In this document: positions 17,101-25,844 of the stretch, piece by piece
How the letters are laid out: every line of letters begins with the position of its first letter
Position numbering within the stretch: position 1 is the stretch's first letter
Assembly (NCBI GenBank): GCA_002392965.1
Contig: DGIA01000032.1
Span: 39,396-96,834 of the forward strand
Direction: 5' to 3'
Source: Bacteroidales bacterium UBA3834
GTDB lineage: Bacteria; Bacteroidota; Bacteroidia; Bacteroidales; P3
Length of the DNA: 57,439 bases
The notes under the pieces: model-generated
What the model saw: only the letters and a program-made list of their open reading frames with translations
Databases searched by the model: none
What the model was told of the DNA's origin: nothing
Translations under genes and position numbers: made by a program

Positions 17101-17489
17101 CGGTCAGTGTTGACGGTCAGGACTGCGAGGTTCTGCTCACCGATGTGGAGATTGCCACGCAGGACATCCCCGGCTGGGTGGTGGCCAACGATGGTAGCCT
17201 CACCGTGGCTCTCGACATACAGCTCACACCCGAACTGGTCGATGAAGGCATCGCCCGCGAGCTGGTGAACCGCATACAGAACATTCGTAAGGAAGGTTTC
17301 GATGTCACTGACCGCATCGTCGTGGAGTTGCAGAGCGGCGAATGGGACAGCGCCATCAACGCCCATCGCGAATACATCTGCACCGAAACATTATGCACCA
17401 ATCTCACGCTTGTGCCCGAGGTTAAGAACGGCACCTCTGTCGAACTCCTCGACGGACAGAATACCGTCATCAGCATAGTCAAAGCATAA
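14163..17489 (+). CDS. ileS: Isoleucyl-tRNA synthetase
   Basis: 1108 aa, charges tRNA-Ile. The class I signature appears as PGIHH (54-58, HIGH-equivalent) and KMSKR (657-661). The editing (CP1) domain includes WTTTPWTLPSNTAL. The GPPSANGKPGIHH form and the length resemble the IleRS found in Bacteroidota. The ATG at 14163 is preferred to an in-frame TTG two codons upstream. A gingipain-like gene starts 13 bp after the stop, so the two are probably co-transcribed. Confidence 0.96.
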   Translation: MKYNEYKQLNLTQIGEDVRRYWEENETFEKGQKLAEGHPAYVFYDGPPSANGKPGIHHVMARTIKDVFCRYKAQKGFFVDRKAGWDTHGLPVELGVEKNLGITKEDIGKKISVDDYNRACREEVMKYKELWDELTRVMGYWVDLKNPYITFNNEYIETLWFLLKKLYDKGLLYKGYTIQPYSPAAGTGLSSHELNMPGCYRDVKDTTCVAMFKLCDQADTYAIAWTTTPWTLPSNTALCVGPNIDYVTLETTHPYKETPCRIIMAKALVGSMFPEGKSPEYKIVSECKGTALEGLRYEQLIPWVKPTEVSDKGSFRIILGDYVTTEDGTGIVHIAPTFGADDARVAKKAGIGDLLLFDRDGKQLPMVDKRGRFAPIEDLDPEWVKGHVDVEAYGKYAGKFVKNAYDPTKGEKDMSLDVELVIMLKEQGKLFKSEKHTHSYPHCWRTDKPVLYYPLDSWFIRTTALKDRMIELNKTINWKPEATGSGRFGNWLENIVDWNLSRSRYWGTPLPIWRTEDGKEEKCIGSVAELREEIDKAIAAGLMKENPYAAEDYTKFDLHRPYIDGVVLVSDSGKPMRREPDLIDVWFDSGAMPYAQIHYMGEPLKATEFPADFIAEGVDQTRGWFYTLHAIATMCFDSVAFKNVISNGLVLDKNGNKMSKRLGNAVDPFETLGKYGPDATRWYMITNSQPWDNLKFDVEGVDEVRRKLFGTLYNTYSFFALYANLDGFDYSQKDLPIAERPEIDRWILSELNTLVKTVGDAMEDYEPTRAGRAIGTFVDAYLSNWYVRLCRRRFWRGDMTDDKLSAYQTLYTCLETLSRLMAPIAPFFSERMFLDLNAVTKRYNAESVHHLGFPEYHAGMVDKALEERMQLAQKVCSMVLGLRKKSNLRVRQPLQKIVIPVRDEAMRAQIEKVQHLICSELNVKEIEFLAADNDLLVKKIKPNFKTLGPRYGKVMKSLGAAIMAFDQKQINALEAEGHCTVSVDGQDCEVLLTDVEIATQDIPGWVVANDGSLTVALDIQLTPELVDEGIARELVNRIQNIRKEGFDVTDRIVVELQSGEWDSAINAHREYICTETLCTNLTLVPEVKNGTSVELLDGQNTVISIVKA

Positions 17490-17502
17490 AAAAACAATAA
17501 GG

Positions 17503-20500
17503 ATGAAGAAACTGCTCTGTTTGGCCATCGCCATCATATTGGTGGGACCGATGGCCTCTCGTGCCGACGACAGCAGCCCGATCAGGGTGGGGGAGGTGAT
17601 TGTCCAGCACGATGATATGGACAGTTTGAAGATTTCCTTTACCACAGGTGAGTTGACTTTTGGCAAGGTGACTCTTGGCGGGAATGGTTTTGCCACGTTG
17701 TCCCTTGACGGTTACATGCCTTCAACTCATGCTGGTTTCCCCGACTTGCCTACCTTCTCACAGCTCATCGAAGTGCCTCTCTGTTCGGGGTTTGAGGTGA
17801 GGGTTAGCGATGCTGTGTATGACACGGTGGACGCCCCCAAGTTGCCGATTGTGCCTGTGCAACCGCCCCGTCGCAAAAGTGATACTTCCGTCCATCCGTT
17901 GGTGATGGACGCGGCAGTATATGCCACGGACGTGTTCTATCAAGAGCCTGCGGCCTTGGTGGAAGCTATCGGCATTGCCCGCGACCGCAATCTGGCCCGC
18001 CTCCAGTTTTCGCCGGTGAGTTACAACCCGGTGGCCAACAAACTCGTTGTCTGCCGACAAGCCACAGTTACAGTGGTCTATCGCGATGCCGATGTTTCGG
18101 CTACCACGGAGATGTTCGACCGCTACCATAGCCCTGCTTTTGCTCCGGCTACAGGTGCGCTCAACAATCTGTATCCCAAGAGTGTAAGCAGCTCGGCCCC
18201 TGTGCGCTACCTGATTGTGGCCCATAGTATGTTCCGTGGTCAGATGAATGCTTTCGTGGAATGGAAGCGCCGCAAAGGATTCCTTGTAGATGTGGTCTAT
18301 ACCGGTGATGCCGCGGTGGGTACCACGGCAACCTCCATTGCAACCTATATCAAAAGCCAATACACCAATGCTACGGCGGAAAACCCTGCTCCTGTCTATC
18401 TCCTTTTGGTGGGCGATGTGGCCCAGATACCGGCGCATACGGGTGTGAGCGACGACGACCATGTCACAGACCTGTATTACACCACCTGGACCACAGGCGA
18501 CAATGTGCCCGACTGCTACCATGGCCGTTTCTCGGCACAAAATCTCTCCCAGTTGACGCCGCAGATTGAAAAAACGCTCATGTATGAGCAATACACCTTT
18601 GCCGACCCCACCTTTCTGGACCGCGCCGTGATGGTGTCGGGTGTGGATGCAGGAAACCCAGGCGACAACGCCTATACCTATGGAGACCCTTCGATGGACT
18701 ATGCCGTTACCAACTACATCAATGGCGGCCGCGGTTTCCAGCAGGTGCGCTATTTCAAGAACGACGTTTCCATCGTGCCTGTGGCGACCAACGTGGTGAT
18801 GGGCAGTAGTGCTGGCTCCAATGCCGCATTGGTGCGCAATTGCTACAATGAAGGAGCTGGACTAATCAACTATACCGCTCATGGCAGCCCCTCTTGCTGG
18901 GGTACCCCCTATTTCGGTACGGACAATGTTCCCTCCATGACCAACAGTCAGAAATTTGGTCTGATGATTGGTAACTGCTGCCAATCCAATACCTTCACTG
19001 AGGATGCCTGTCTCGGTGAGGCTTTGCTCCGTCGCGACGACTACTGCGGTGCGGTGGGCTATATCGGAGGCAGCAACAGTACCTACTGGAGTTATGACTT
19101 CTACTGGACGGTGGGAGGACGCAGCGGTGTCGGCCCCACCATGTCGATGGCCTACAATTCTGCCAACACAGGAGCCTATGACCATTTATGCCATACCCAT
19201 AATGAACCATACTCCCAGTGGGCCATCACCCAAGGTGGTTTGATGATGGCGGGTAATATGGCGGTGACGGCGTATGTCGGAAACGGTGCACTTTACTATT
19301 GGGAAATATATCACCTGATGGGCGATCCCTCGGTGATGACCTACCTCACCCAGGCCCAGGCCATCAACCTCACGGTGCAGCCTGTTATTGTATCCGGAAC
19401 CACCACATTGCAGGTCGGTGCGGTTCCTTATGCCTATGTGGCCGTGACCGATTCGGTCACCCATACGCTGGTGGCTTCCGCCTTTGCCAATGCATCTGGC
19501 AATGTCACGCTTGCCCTGCCGGCCACCCTTCCTGTAGGCGCTTATGAGGTAACCGCTTCGGCGCAGCAGTACCGTACCGCTTTCCGTGATTTGAATGTGA
19601 TTGCTCCGACCCAGGGCGAAGCCTGTCCTATCGTCAGCAACCTCGTCGCCACTGCTGCCTTAGAGGCTGGCAGTAGCATCTCTTTTTACTTGTCGGTGAA
19701 GAACATCGGTGATGCCGCAGCATCGGATGTGGTGGTCCGTCTCTCTTCTGCCAATCCTTATGTCACTTTCTCCACCGACAGTGTTGTTGTGCAGAATGTC
19801 GCCGCCGGTGAGACTGTTTCCGTCAGCATCTCAGTCACTTTGGGAGAGCCGATAGCTGACGGTACCAATGCCATCATTAAGGCATCGGCGGAGTGGAACG
19901 GCACGGCTTCGGTTAATGTAAATTTCCCGATCCAAGTCAGCGCTCCAGCGTTGCGTGTCTCCTATTCTCCCACTGCATTGACCATACTGCCCGGGAGCAG
20001 TGGCCAGTTTGAGGCCACCATCATCAACGAAGGTCATGCGGCATTGCCGTCGAGCCGGCTCAAGGTGCTGTCTCCCACGTCGCTGCTTACCGTTGCCACC
20101 GCTGACACGGCAGCGTTTTCCATTGCTCCTGGAACCAGCGTCACTCTCCATTACAGCTTGCAGGCCGCTAGTCAGTTGCCACAAAACATTGCGGTGCCGT
20201 TATATGTCCATATGGACGGCTTCTATAACAATATAGACGACACCCTTCGGGTGTTCAGCAGTGCTGCGGTGACCGAGACTTTCGAAGGGGGAGCTTTCCA
20301 CATCATAGGATGGGCCCAAGGCATCAAACCCTGGTCATTCACCTCTGCTGAGGCTGATGGCGGCCAGTGGAGCCTGCAGTCCAACTCCAATATGGATCAC
20401 AACGATACCTCCGAGATTACCCTCACCTACATTGTCACACAGGCCGACAGTATCCGTTTCCGCTATCGTGTGTCGTCGGAGGACGGCTACGACAAGTTCC

Positions 20501-21366
20501 GCTTCTATATTGACGGCAACGAGAAGCTTTCGGCCTCGGGCCAAGGGAGCTGGACTTCGGCCGCTATTCCCATGTCGGCCGGTAGCCATACCTTCAAGTT
20601 TGCCTATGAGAAAGACTATAGCGTCAGCCGATATAGCGATTGTGCGTGGATTGATAATATCGTCCTGCCACCGGCCATCACACCCGTGGTATTCCAGACC
20701 GACACGACCTGCGCCGGTAGCCTCTATGTACTTGGCGACGACACTATCGTCACGTCGGCTCCCACAACCGGCACCCATGTGCTCAATGACGCCGGCGGAG
20801 TGACGATGGTGGACTATGTGATACTGCCTTTGCGGCATATAGACACCGCGGTGGTAGCTTGCGACAGTCTCCTCTATGACGGGCAGCTTTATCGGGAGAC
20901 AAGCCTCATCGAATACAGCAGCGTCAGTCAGGAAAGTTGTGATTCCGTTGCGCTGCATCTCGTTGTCAACCACTCTGTCTTTGATACGGTGCAGATGACC
21001 GTCACCGGTGACAGCTACCTTTGGGGCGACACCCTCTGCACGACGTCGGGCGAGTATCGCTACCATGCCACTACCATCGACGGCTGCGACTCGGTGGTTA
21101 TCCTTGTCCTTACGCTGGAACCTGACACCGTGGGCATCGTCGAAGTGGAGAGAAACGTCGTCAAAGTGTATCCCAACCCGACGGCGGGAATCGTGCGATT
21201 CAGCGGTGAAGTGGCCGAGGCGGTGCTATATGACGCCAGTGGCCGTGTGGTTGCCAGACGGGAAAAGGCCTCCTCCGTCGATCTCTCCTCGATGCCGGCT
21301 GGCACCTACCTCCTGCAACTTCAGTTGCCGACCGGCAGTGCTTCCTGCCGTGTGGTGAAACGCTGA
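17503..21366 (+). CDS. Gingipain-like C25 cysteine peptidase, T9SS cargo
   Basis: 1287 aa. Signal peptide 1-21 (ASRA-DD). A C25 propeptide-like region (about 22-230) is followed by the catalytic C25 domain (about 230-610), with the His in YTAHGSPS (His460) and the Cys in GNCCQS (492-493). After this come an Ig-like module (about 625-700), a CARDB-like module (about 700-930) and a cleaved-adhesin-like jelly roll (about 935-1065, ETFEGG at its start, WIDNIVLP at its end). The end, from VYPNPTAG to GTYLLQLQL and CRVVKR, is a clear T9SS type A sorting domain. It would be a surface or secreted protease degrading host or dietary protein. Specificity is unknown. It follows ileS by 13 bp with an AAGG site. 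Confidence 0.93.
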   Translation: MKKLLCLAIAIILVGPMASRADDSSPIRVGEVIVQHDDMDSLKISFTTGELTFGKVTLGGNGFATLSLDGYMPSTHAGFPDLPTFSQLIEVPLCSGFEVRVSDAVYDTVDAPKLPIVPVQPPRRKSDTSVHPLVMDAAVYATDVFYQEPAALVEAIGIARDRNLARLQFSPVSYNPVANKLVVCRQATVTVVYRDADVSATTEMFDRYHSPAFAPATGALNNLYPKSVSSSAPVRYLIVAHSMFRGQMNAFVEWKRRKGFLVDVVYTGDAAVGTTATSIATYIKSQYTNATAENPAPVYLLLVGDVAQIPAHTGVSDDDHVTDLYYTTWTTGDNVPDCYHGRFSAQNLSQLTPQIEKTLMYEQYTFADPTFLDRAVMVSGVDAGNPGDNAYTYGDPSMDYAVTNYINGGRGFQQVRYFKNDVSIVPVATNVVMGSSAGSNAALVRNCYNEGAGLINYTAHGSPSCWGTPYFGTDNVPSMTNSQKFGLMIGNCCQSNTFTEDACLGEALLRRDDYCGAVGYIGGSNSTYWSYDFYWTVGGRSGVGPTMSMAYNSANTGAYDHLCHTHNEPYSQWAITQGGLMMAGNMAVTAYVGNGALYYWEIYHLMGDPSVMTYLTQAQAINLTVQPVIVSGTTTLQVGAVPYAYVAVTDSVTHTLVASAFANASGNVTLALPATLPVGAYEVTASAQQYRTAFRDLNVIAPTQGEACPIVSNLVATAALEAGSSISFYLSVKNIGDAAASDVVVRLSSANPYVTFSTDSVVVQNVAAGETVSVSISVTLGEPIADGTNAIIKASAEWNGTASVNVNFPIQVSAPALRVSYSPTALTILPGSSGQFEATIINEGHAALPSSRLKVLSPTSLLTVATADTAAFSIAPGTSVTLHYSLQAASQLPQNIAVPLYVHMDGFYNNIDDTLRVFSSAAVTETFEGGAFHIIGWAQGIKPWSFTSAEADGGQWSLQSNSNMDHNDTSEITLTYIVTQADSIRFRYRVSSEDGYDKFRFYIDGNEKLSASGQGSWTSAAIPMSAGSHTFKFAYEKDYSVSRYSDCAWIDNIVLPPAITPVVFQTDTTCAGSLYVLGDDTIVTSAPTTGTHVLNDAGGVTMVDYVILPLRHIDTAVVACDSLLYDGQLYRETSLIEYSSVSQESCDSVALHLVVNHSVFDTVQMTVTGDSYLWGDTLCTTSGEYRYHATTIDGCDSVVILVLTLEPDTVGIVEVERNVVKVYPNPTAGIVRFSGEVAEAVLYDASGRVVARREKASSVDLSSMPAGTYLLQLQLPTGSASCRVVKR

Positions 21367-21388
21367 TGACAAGCCTCCGGCAAGGTAT

Positions 21389-21484
21389 CAACTCCGTCTC
21401 AACTCCGTCTTAACTCCGTCTCACCTCCGTTTCACCTCCGTTGGCGGACGGAGGTGAAACGGAGGCGAATCGGTGTTGGAACGG
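21389..21484. repeat. Inverted pair of 11-bp CTCCGT arrays
   Basis: Five direct 11-bp units (21389-21443; CAACTCCGTCT drifting to CACCTCCGTTT) meet about four inverted units (from 21448; ACGGAGGTGAA and variants) across a GGCGG centre. The whole could fold into a long hairpin. The same five-plus-four architecture recurs at 40617-40717. The remainder of 21367-21596 is AT-rich leader of the next gene. Confidence 0.85.
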
Positions 21485-21596
21485 AAGAGGGGGCTTATTA
21501 CAGACGAGGAAAAAAGAATCTTTTGTTTTTACACAATAAAAGCGCCATTTGCGCGTTAAATATGCATTCATTGTAAAAAAATAAACATATAAGGAT

Positions 21597-23669
21597 ATGA
21601 TAGCAAAAGAATTACTCAATCCCCGCAGCATCGTGGTGTGCGGTGCTTCCAGTGATGTACATAAACCTGGCGGAAAATCGCTTTATAACCTGTTGCATAG
21701 CCCCTTCAAGGGTCAGGTGTATGCCGTGAACCCCAAGGAGACCGAGGTGCAGGGTGTGAAATGCTACACCAAGGTGGAAGATCTGCCCCAGGTCGATTGC
21801 GCCATCCTCTGCATCGCCGCCAAGTTCTGTGCCCAGACGGTCGATGTGCTGGCCAAGGAGAAGGGATGCAAGGGCTTCATCATCGTCAGCGCAGGCTTCT
21901 CGGAGGAGAACGCCGAGGGTGCCGCCATCGAGAAGCATATCGTTGATACCATCAACAGCGTTGGAGGCTCGCTCATTGGCCCCAACTGCACGGGATTCTT
22001 GAATACCAACTATAGCGGCTGCTTCGATACGCCCATTCCTCCGCTGGATCCCAAGGGTGTCGATTTTATCACCGGTAGCGGTGCCACCGCCGTGTTTATC
22101 AAGGAGTATGGCATGAGCAATGGTTTGAAGTTCAATAGTGTGTGGGCTGTGGGTAACAGCGCCCAGCTGGGTATCGAGGATGTCCTTGAGCACTTGGACG
22201 AGACTTTTGATCCCGAGAAGTCCTCGCATGTCATCATGCTTTACATGGAGAAGATCGGCGACCCGCAACGCCTGCTGAAGCATAGCCGCAGTCTTATCAA
22301 CAAGGGCTGCCACATTGCCGCCATCAAGAGTGGTGGTTCGGCCGCTGGCTCGCGTGCCGCCTCGTCGCACACTGGTGCCTTGGCCACTAACGACGCTGCA
22401 GTCGATGCCTTGTTCCGCAAGGCCGGTATTGTCCGCTGCCAGAACCGTCAGGAACTTACCACCGTGTGTGCAGTCTTTATGCACCCTGAGTTGAAGGGTA
22501 AACGCTGCGCGGTTATTACTCATGCCGGCGGTCCCGCCGTGATGCTCACCGATGTGCTGTCGAATGGCGGCATGGAGGTTCCTTCGCTGAAGGATCACCC
22601 CGCCAGTCCTGCCTTGCTGGAGAAGCTCTTCGCTGGCTCCTCCGTCGGTAACCCCATCGACTTCCTCGCCACAGGTACTGCCGAACAGCTCGGCTATATT
22701 ATTGATACTGTCGAAAACGAATACACCGACATCGATTTCTCTGTGGTTATCTTCGGGTCGCCGGGATTGTTCAGCAACAAGGAGGTCTATGACCTGTTGG
22801 ACGAGAAGATGAAGACCTGCAAAAAGCCCATCTTCCCCGTGCTGCCGAGTATCATCAACGTCAAGGACGAGATCAACGATTTTATTGCCAAGGGACGCAT
22901 TAACTTCCCTGAGGAGTGTGTGCTGGGTAATGCCCTCTGCAAGGTGTACCACACACCGAAACCACAGCCCGAGCATGTGGAGCTGCCTGCCATCGACGTG
23001 GCCCGAATCCGCAAGACTGTGGAGCGCTGCAAGGATGGCTATATGGAGATTGCCGACTACAACGAGTTGCTCGATGCCGCCGGTATCAGCCGCAAGAAAA
23101 GCGTGGAAGTCAGCAAGAAAGAGGATGCTCTGGCTTTTGCCAAAGAGGTGGGATGCTCGAAGGATGTGCCTCTCGTGATGAAGGTTGTCGGCCCGTTGCA
23201 CAAGAGCGATGTGGGCGGCGTGACCCTCGGCGTGAAAGATCTCGACACAGTGGCCAAAGAGTTTGACCGTCTCATTGTCATTCCCGAGACCTATGCGGTG
23301 GAGATGTATCCGATGCTTGATGGTACAGATGTCTATATCGGCGCCATCCGTGACCCGAAGTTCGGCCATCAGATATTCTTCGGTCTGGGTGGAATCTTTA
23401 TCGAGGTGCTTAAGGACGTGCAGAGCGCATTGGCACCCATCACTGCCGCCGAGGCCAAGGAGATGCTCAAACAGCTCAAGGGCTACAAGATTCTTGAAGG
23501 TGTCCGTGGTCAAGAGGGGGTCAATATCGATCTCTATGCCGAGCAGGTGGCCCGTGTGAGTGCCCTTGTGCAGGCCGCTCCCGAGATTGCCGAGATGGAC
23601 CTCAACCCGTTGCTGGGCAATCCGCGCTATGTCACCGCTGTCGATGCCCGTATTAGACTTGAAAAATGA
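21597..23669 (+). CDS. acdA: Acetate-CoA ligase (ADP-forming), fused alpha and beta subunits
   Basis: 690 aa. It converts acetyl-CoA plus ADP and phosphate to acetate, CoA and ATP, conserving energy at the end of fermentation. The N-terminal CoA-binding domain (VVCGASSDVHKPGGKSLYN, about 12-30) is followed by a succinyl-CoA-synthetase-like region with the phospho-accepting His258 in SSHTGAL. A C-terminal ATP-grasp domain (about 470-690) includes KVVGPLHKSDVGGV. Alpha and beta parts are fused in one chain. AAGG lies just before the ATG. The next gene overlaps by 4 bp. A related acyl-CoA substrate is possible. Confidence 0.9.
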   Translation: MIAKELLNPRSIVVCGASSDVHKPGGKSLYNLLHSPFKGQVYAVNPKETEVQGVKCYTKVEDLPQVDCAILCIAAKFCAQTVDVLAKEKGCKGFIIVSAGFSEENAEGAAIEKHIVDTINSVGGSLIGPNCTGFLNTNYSGCFDTPIPPLDPKGVDFITGSGATAVFIKEYGMSNGLKFNSVWAVGNSAQLGIEDVLEHLDETFDPEKSSHVIMLYMEKIGDPQRLLKHSRSLINKGCHIAAIKSGGSAAGSRAASSHTGALATNDAAVDALFRKAGIVRCQNRQELTTVCAVFMHPELKGKRCAVITHAGGPAVMLTDVLSNGGMEVPSLKDHPASPALLEKLFAGSSVGNPIDFLATGTAEQLGYIIDTVENEYTDIDFSVVIFGSPGLFSNKEVYDLLDEKMKTCKKPIFPVLPSIINVKDEINDFIAKGRINFPEECVLGNALCKVYHTPKPQPEHVELPAIDVARIRKTVERCKDGYMEIADYNELLDAAGISRKKSVEVSKKEDALAFAKEVGCSKDVPLVMKVVGPLHKSDVGGVTLGVKDLDTVAKEFDRLIVIPETYAVEMYPMLDGTDVYIGAIRDPKFGHQIFFGLGGIFIEVLKDVQSALAPITAAEAKEMLKQLKGYKILEGVRGQEGVNIDLYAEQVARVSALVQAAPEIAEMDLNPLLGNPRYVTAVDARIRLEK

Positions 23670-24457
23670 TGAAAAAGAAGATAATCCTGACCGTGGCCTT
23701 CGCTGCTGCCATGTTGATGGCGAATCAGTCGGTGGCGCAAATCTCCCTTACTGCCGGATATTCCGGCAAGAATATGACCTGGAAGGGTGAGCGTACCCAG
23801 CATGGGGTGACGCGTGCCATCGACACTGCGATGAATTTCGGCCCGGGTTATTATATAGGGTTATCGTACAATTACAAGCTCGATGAGGGACTTGGATTGA
23901 TGTCTGGACTCTATTTCAACCACAACTGGCAGCGTGTGTCGAATGACTTCCCGTTGGCGTTGGGCGCCAACCTGAATCGGGTCATATCCGACACGGTGAT
24001 GGATATCAGTGTGCCGATAGCAGTCAGCTATTCCTACAATATCACAGAGCCGATAGCAGTTTATGCCTTTGCCGGTCCCACGCTCCATTTCGGACTTCAG
24101 GCCACCGAAGTGCAAATCGACACTTATTCAGGGTATTCGGATATCCTGGCTTCCAAGAATCGCACCGAGGTCTTCAAACGCGACCTTTACCGGAAGAATG
24201 AAGAGGGGGAAAGTTTCTATTCCCGATTCGATTTGCAACTCTCTGTCGGGTTAGGAGTTCGTGTCTATGGGGCTACTCTTCAGGCTTCCTACAGTTTAGG
24301 GTTGCTCAACCGCTGCGGTTATGCCGACAAAATGGATAACAAGAATTCGTTCAACATGAGCCAGTTCTATGTCGGTTTGGGGTATTCCTATTCGTTCGAC
24401 AAGCCGGACAAGGACAAAGACAAGAACAAAAACAAAAAGAAATCGAGAAGAAGATAA
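23666..24457 (+). CDS. Outer-membrane beta-barrel protein
   Basis: 263 aa with a signal peptide (about 1-24, VAQ). The rest has alternating aromatic strands (GYYIGLSYNYK, VAVYAFAGPTLHFG-like segments, FYVGLGYSYSF) typical of the small porin-like OMP_b-brl families in Bacteroidota. The tail is a lysine-rich run of KDKNKNKK repeats ending in KKSRRR, unusual for a barrel and possibly periplasmic. It overlaps the acetyl-CoA synthetase stop by ATGA. A second ATG lies at 23669. No specific function can be assigned. Confidence 0.75.
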   Translation: MMKKKIILTVAFAAAMLMANQSVAQISLTAGYSGKNMTWKGERTQHGVTRAIDTAMNFGPGYYIGLSYNYKLDEGLGLMSGLYFNHNWQRVSNDFPLALGANLNRVISDTVMDISVPIAVSYSYNITEPIAVYAFAGPTLHFGLQATEVQIDTYSGYSDILASKNRTEVFKRDLYRKNEEGESFYSRFDLQLSVGLGVRVYGATLQASYSLGLLNRCGYADKMDNKNSFNMSQFYVGLGYSYSFDKPDKDKDKNKNKKKSRRR

Positions 24458-24477
24458 TACGGAAACGAAAGTAAGTC

Positions 24478-24515
24478 AGGCGTATGGCTCCGCGAGGATC
24501 TATGCGCCTTTCTTT
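24478..24515 (+). terminator. Possible terminator between convergent genes
   Basis: AGGCGTAT (24478-24485) pairs with ATGCGCCT (24502-24509) with one G-T wobble and is followed by TTTCTTT. It lies between the barrel gene and the convergent pyrC and overlaps the pyrC stop. Confidence 0.45.
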
Positions 24516-25842
24516 ATTTGCAGAACTGCAATGCCTCACCGATACCAACGGAGAGGTCGCCGTTAACCCATACGTGCTCGATGCGGGTGTGGAATGTTTG
24601 GCCTTCCAAGGGACTCCATCCGCACTTGTAAAGCAGTGATTCACGAGTGACCTTCTCTTCCACGCCGGTCCGTACAAGCACAAGGTCGGCCTTGTAGCCC
24701 TGACGGATGAATCCGCGATCCTTGATTCCGAAGAGCAGGGCAGGGTTGTGGCACATCTTCTGCACCACTATCGACAATAGTTCTTGATTGTCGATGGATG
24801 TTTCCAGCATCATCTGTAGCGAGTGCTGGATGGATGGAATGCCGCTGGGGGCCTCGAAGTAGGGTTTCATCTTGGCTTCAAGAGGATGTGGGGCATGGTC
24901 GGTGGCAATGGTGTCGATGAGACCATCCTCTAAAGCCAGCCACAGCGCCATGCGGTCGTCGTTGCTCTTGATGGCGGGATTGCACTTGATTTTGTTGCCT
25001 AGTTCGGCGTAGTCACGGTCGTCAAAGAAAAGATGGTTGGGGGTTACTTCGGCTGTGATATGTTTCTTGTCGAGTTCGAAGTTGGACAACAGGCTCAGTT
25101 CGGTGGCGGTGCTGATGTGGGCCACGTGGAATCGGGTGCCGTATTTTCGGGCCCGTTCGATGGCGTGATAGGTCGAGAGGAAGCAGGCTTCGTTATTGCG
25201 TATCTTGGGGTGTAGTGAGGCGTTTTCGCCATCTGTGCCTTGAAATTCACGTTTGGCGTTCAGTAGGTTGGCCTGGATGACTTCTTCCTGTTCGCAGTGC
25301 GCTACAATCAGTTTACGGGCTTTTTTGAAGAGCAAGTCCAGTTTCTCGGGATTATTGACCAACATGTTGCCCGTCGAAGATCCGAGAAAAAGCTTGATGG
25401 CAGCGTAGCGTGTAGGCTCGATGGCGAGTAGGGTGTCGATATTGTCATTGGTGGCGCCGAGCATGAAGCCGTAGTTGACTGCCGAATCGCGTGCCGCAAG
25501 GTTTTCCTTTGCTTCCAATGCCTCCATTGAGGTGGTCTGCGGTTTGGTGTTCGGCATGTCGATCACCGATGTCACGCCTCCAGCCCGTGCCGCTCTTGAT
25601 TCGGAGTAGAATGTTCCGGCAGGGTTTTCGCTTTGGCCGCCGTCTCGGAAATGCACATGCGTGTCGATTACCCCGGGGAGCAAAAGCTTTCCGGTGGCGT
25701 CGATGGTCTGCAAGGCGGTTGTCTCGCTCAAGGGGATGTTACCTTCGGTGACAGAAACGATGCGGTCGCCGTCAACGAGGACGGAACCAACAAAAATGCG
25801 GCCCTCGTTGACGATGGTCGCATTATGAATCAGAGTTTTCAT
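24514..25842 (-). CDS. pyrC: Dihydroorotase
   Basis: 442 aa amidohydrolase that cyclises N-carbamoyl-aspartate to dihydroorotate in pyrimidine synthesis. Zinc-binding DTHVHFRDGG has His62 and His64. The likely carboxylated Lys150 is in AAIKLFLGSSTG, further ligands are His182 (VAHCEQ) and HVAHIS, and the catalytic Asp is in ATDHAPH. Length and the FRDGG form match class I (allantoinase-like) dihydroorotases common in Bacteroidota. The next minus-strand gene upstream ends 2 bp before this start, so the pair may be an operon. Confidence 0.94.
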   Translation of the reverse strand: MKTLIHNATIVNEGRIFVGSVLVDGDRIVSVTEGNIPLSETTALQTIDATGKLLLPGVIDTHVHFRDGGQSENPAGTFYSESRAARAGGVTSVIDMPNTKPQTTSMEALEAKENLAARDSAVNYGFMLGATNDNIDTLLAIEPTRYAAIKLFLGSSTGNMLVNNPEKLDLLFKKARKLIVAHCEQEEVIQANLLNAKREFQGTDGENASLHPKIRNNEACFLSTYHAIERARKYGTRFHVAHISTATELSLLSNFELDKKHITAEVTPNHLFFDDRDYAELGNKIKCNPAIKSNDDRMALWLALEDGLIDTIATDHAPHPLEAKMKPYFEAPSGIPSIQHSLQMMLETSIDNQELLSIVVQKMCHNPALLFGIKDRGFIRQGYKADLVLVRTGVEEKVTRESLLYKCGWSPLEGQTFHTRIEHVWVNGDLSVGIGEALQFCK

Positions 25843-25844
25843 AT

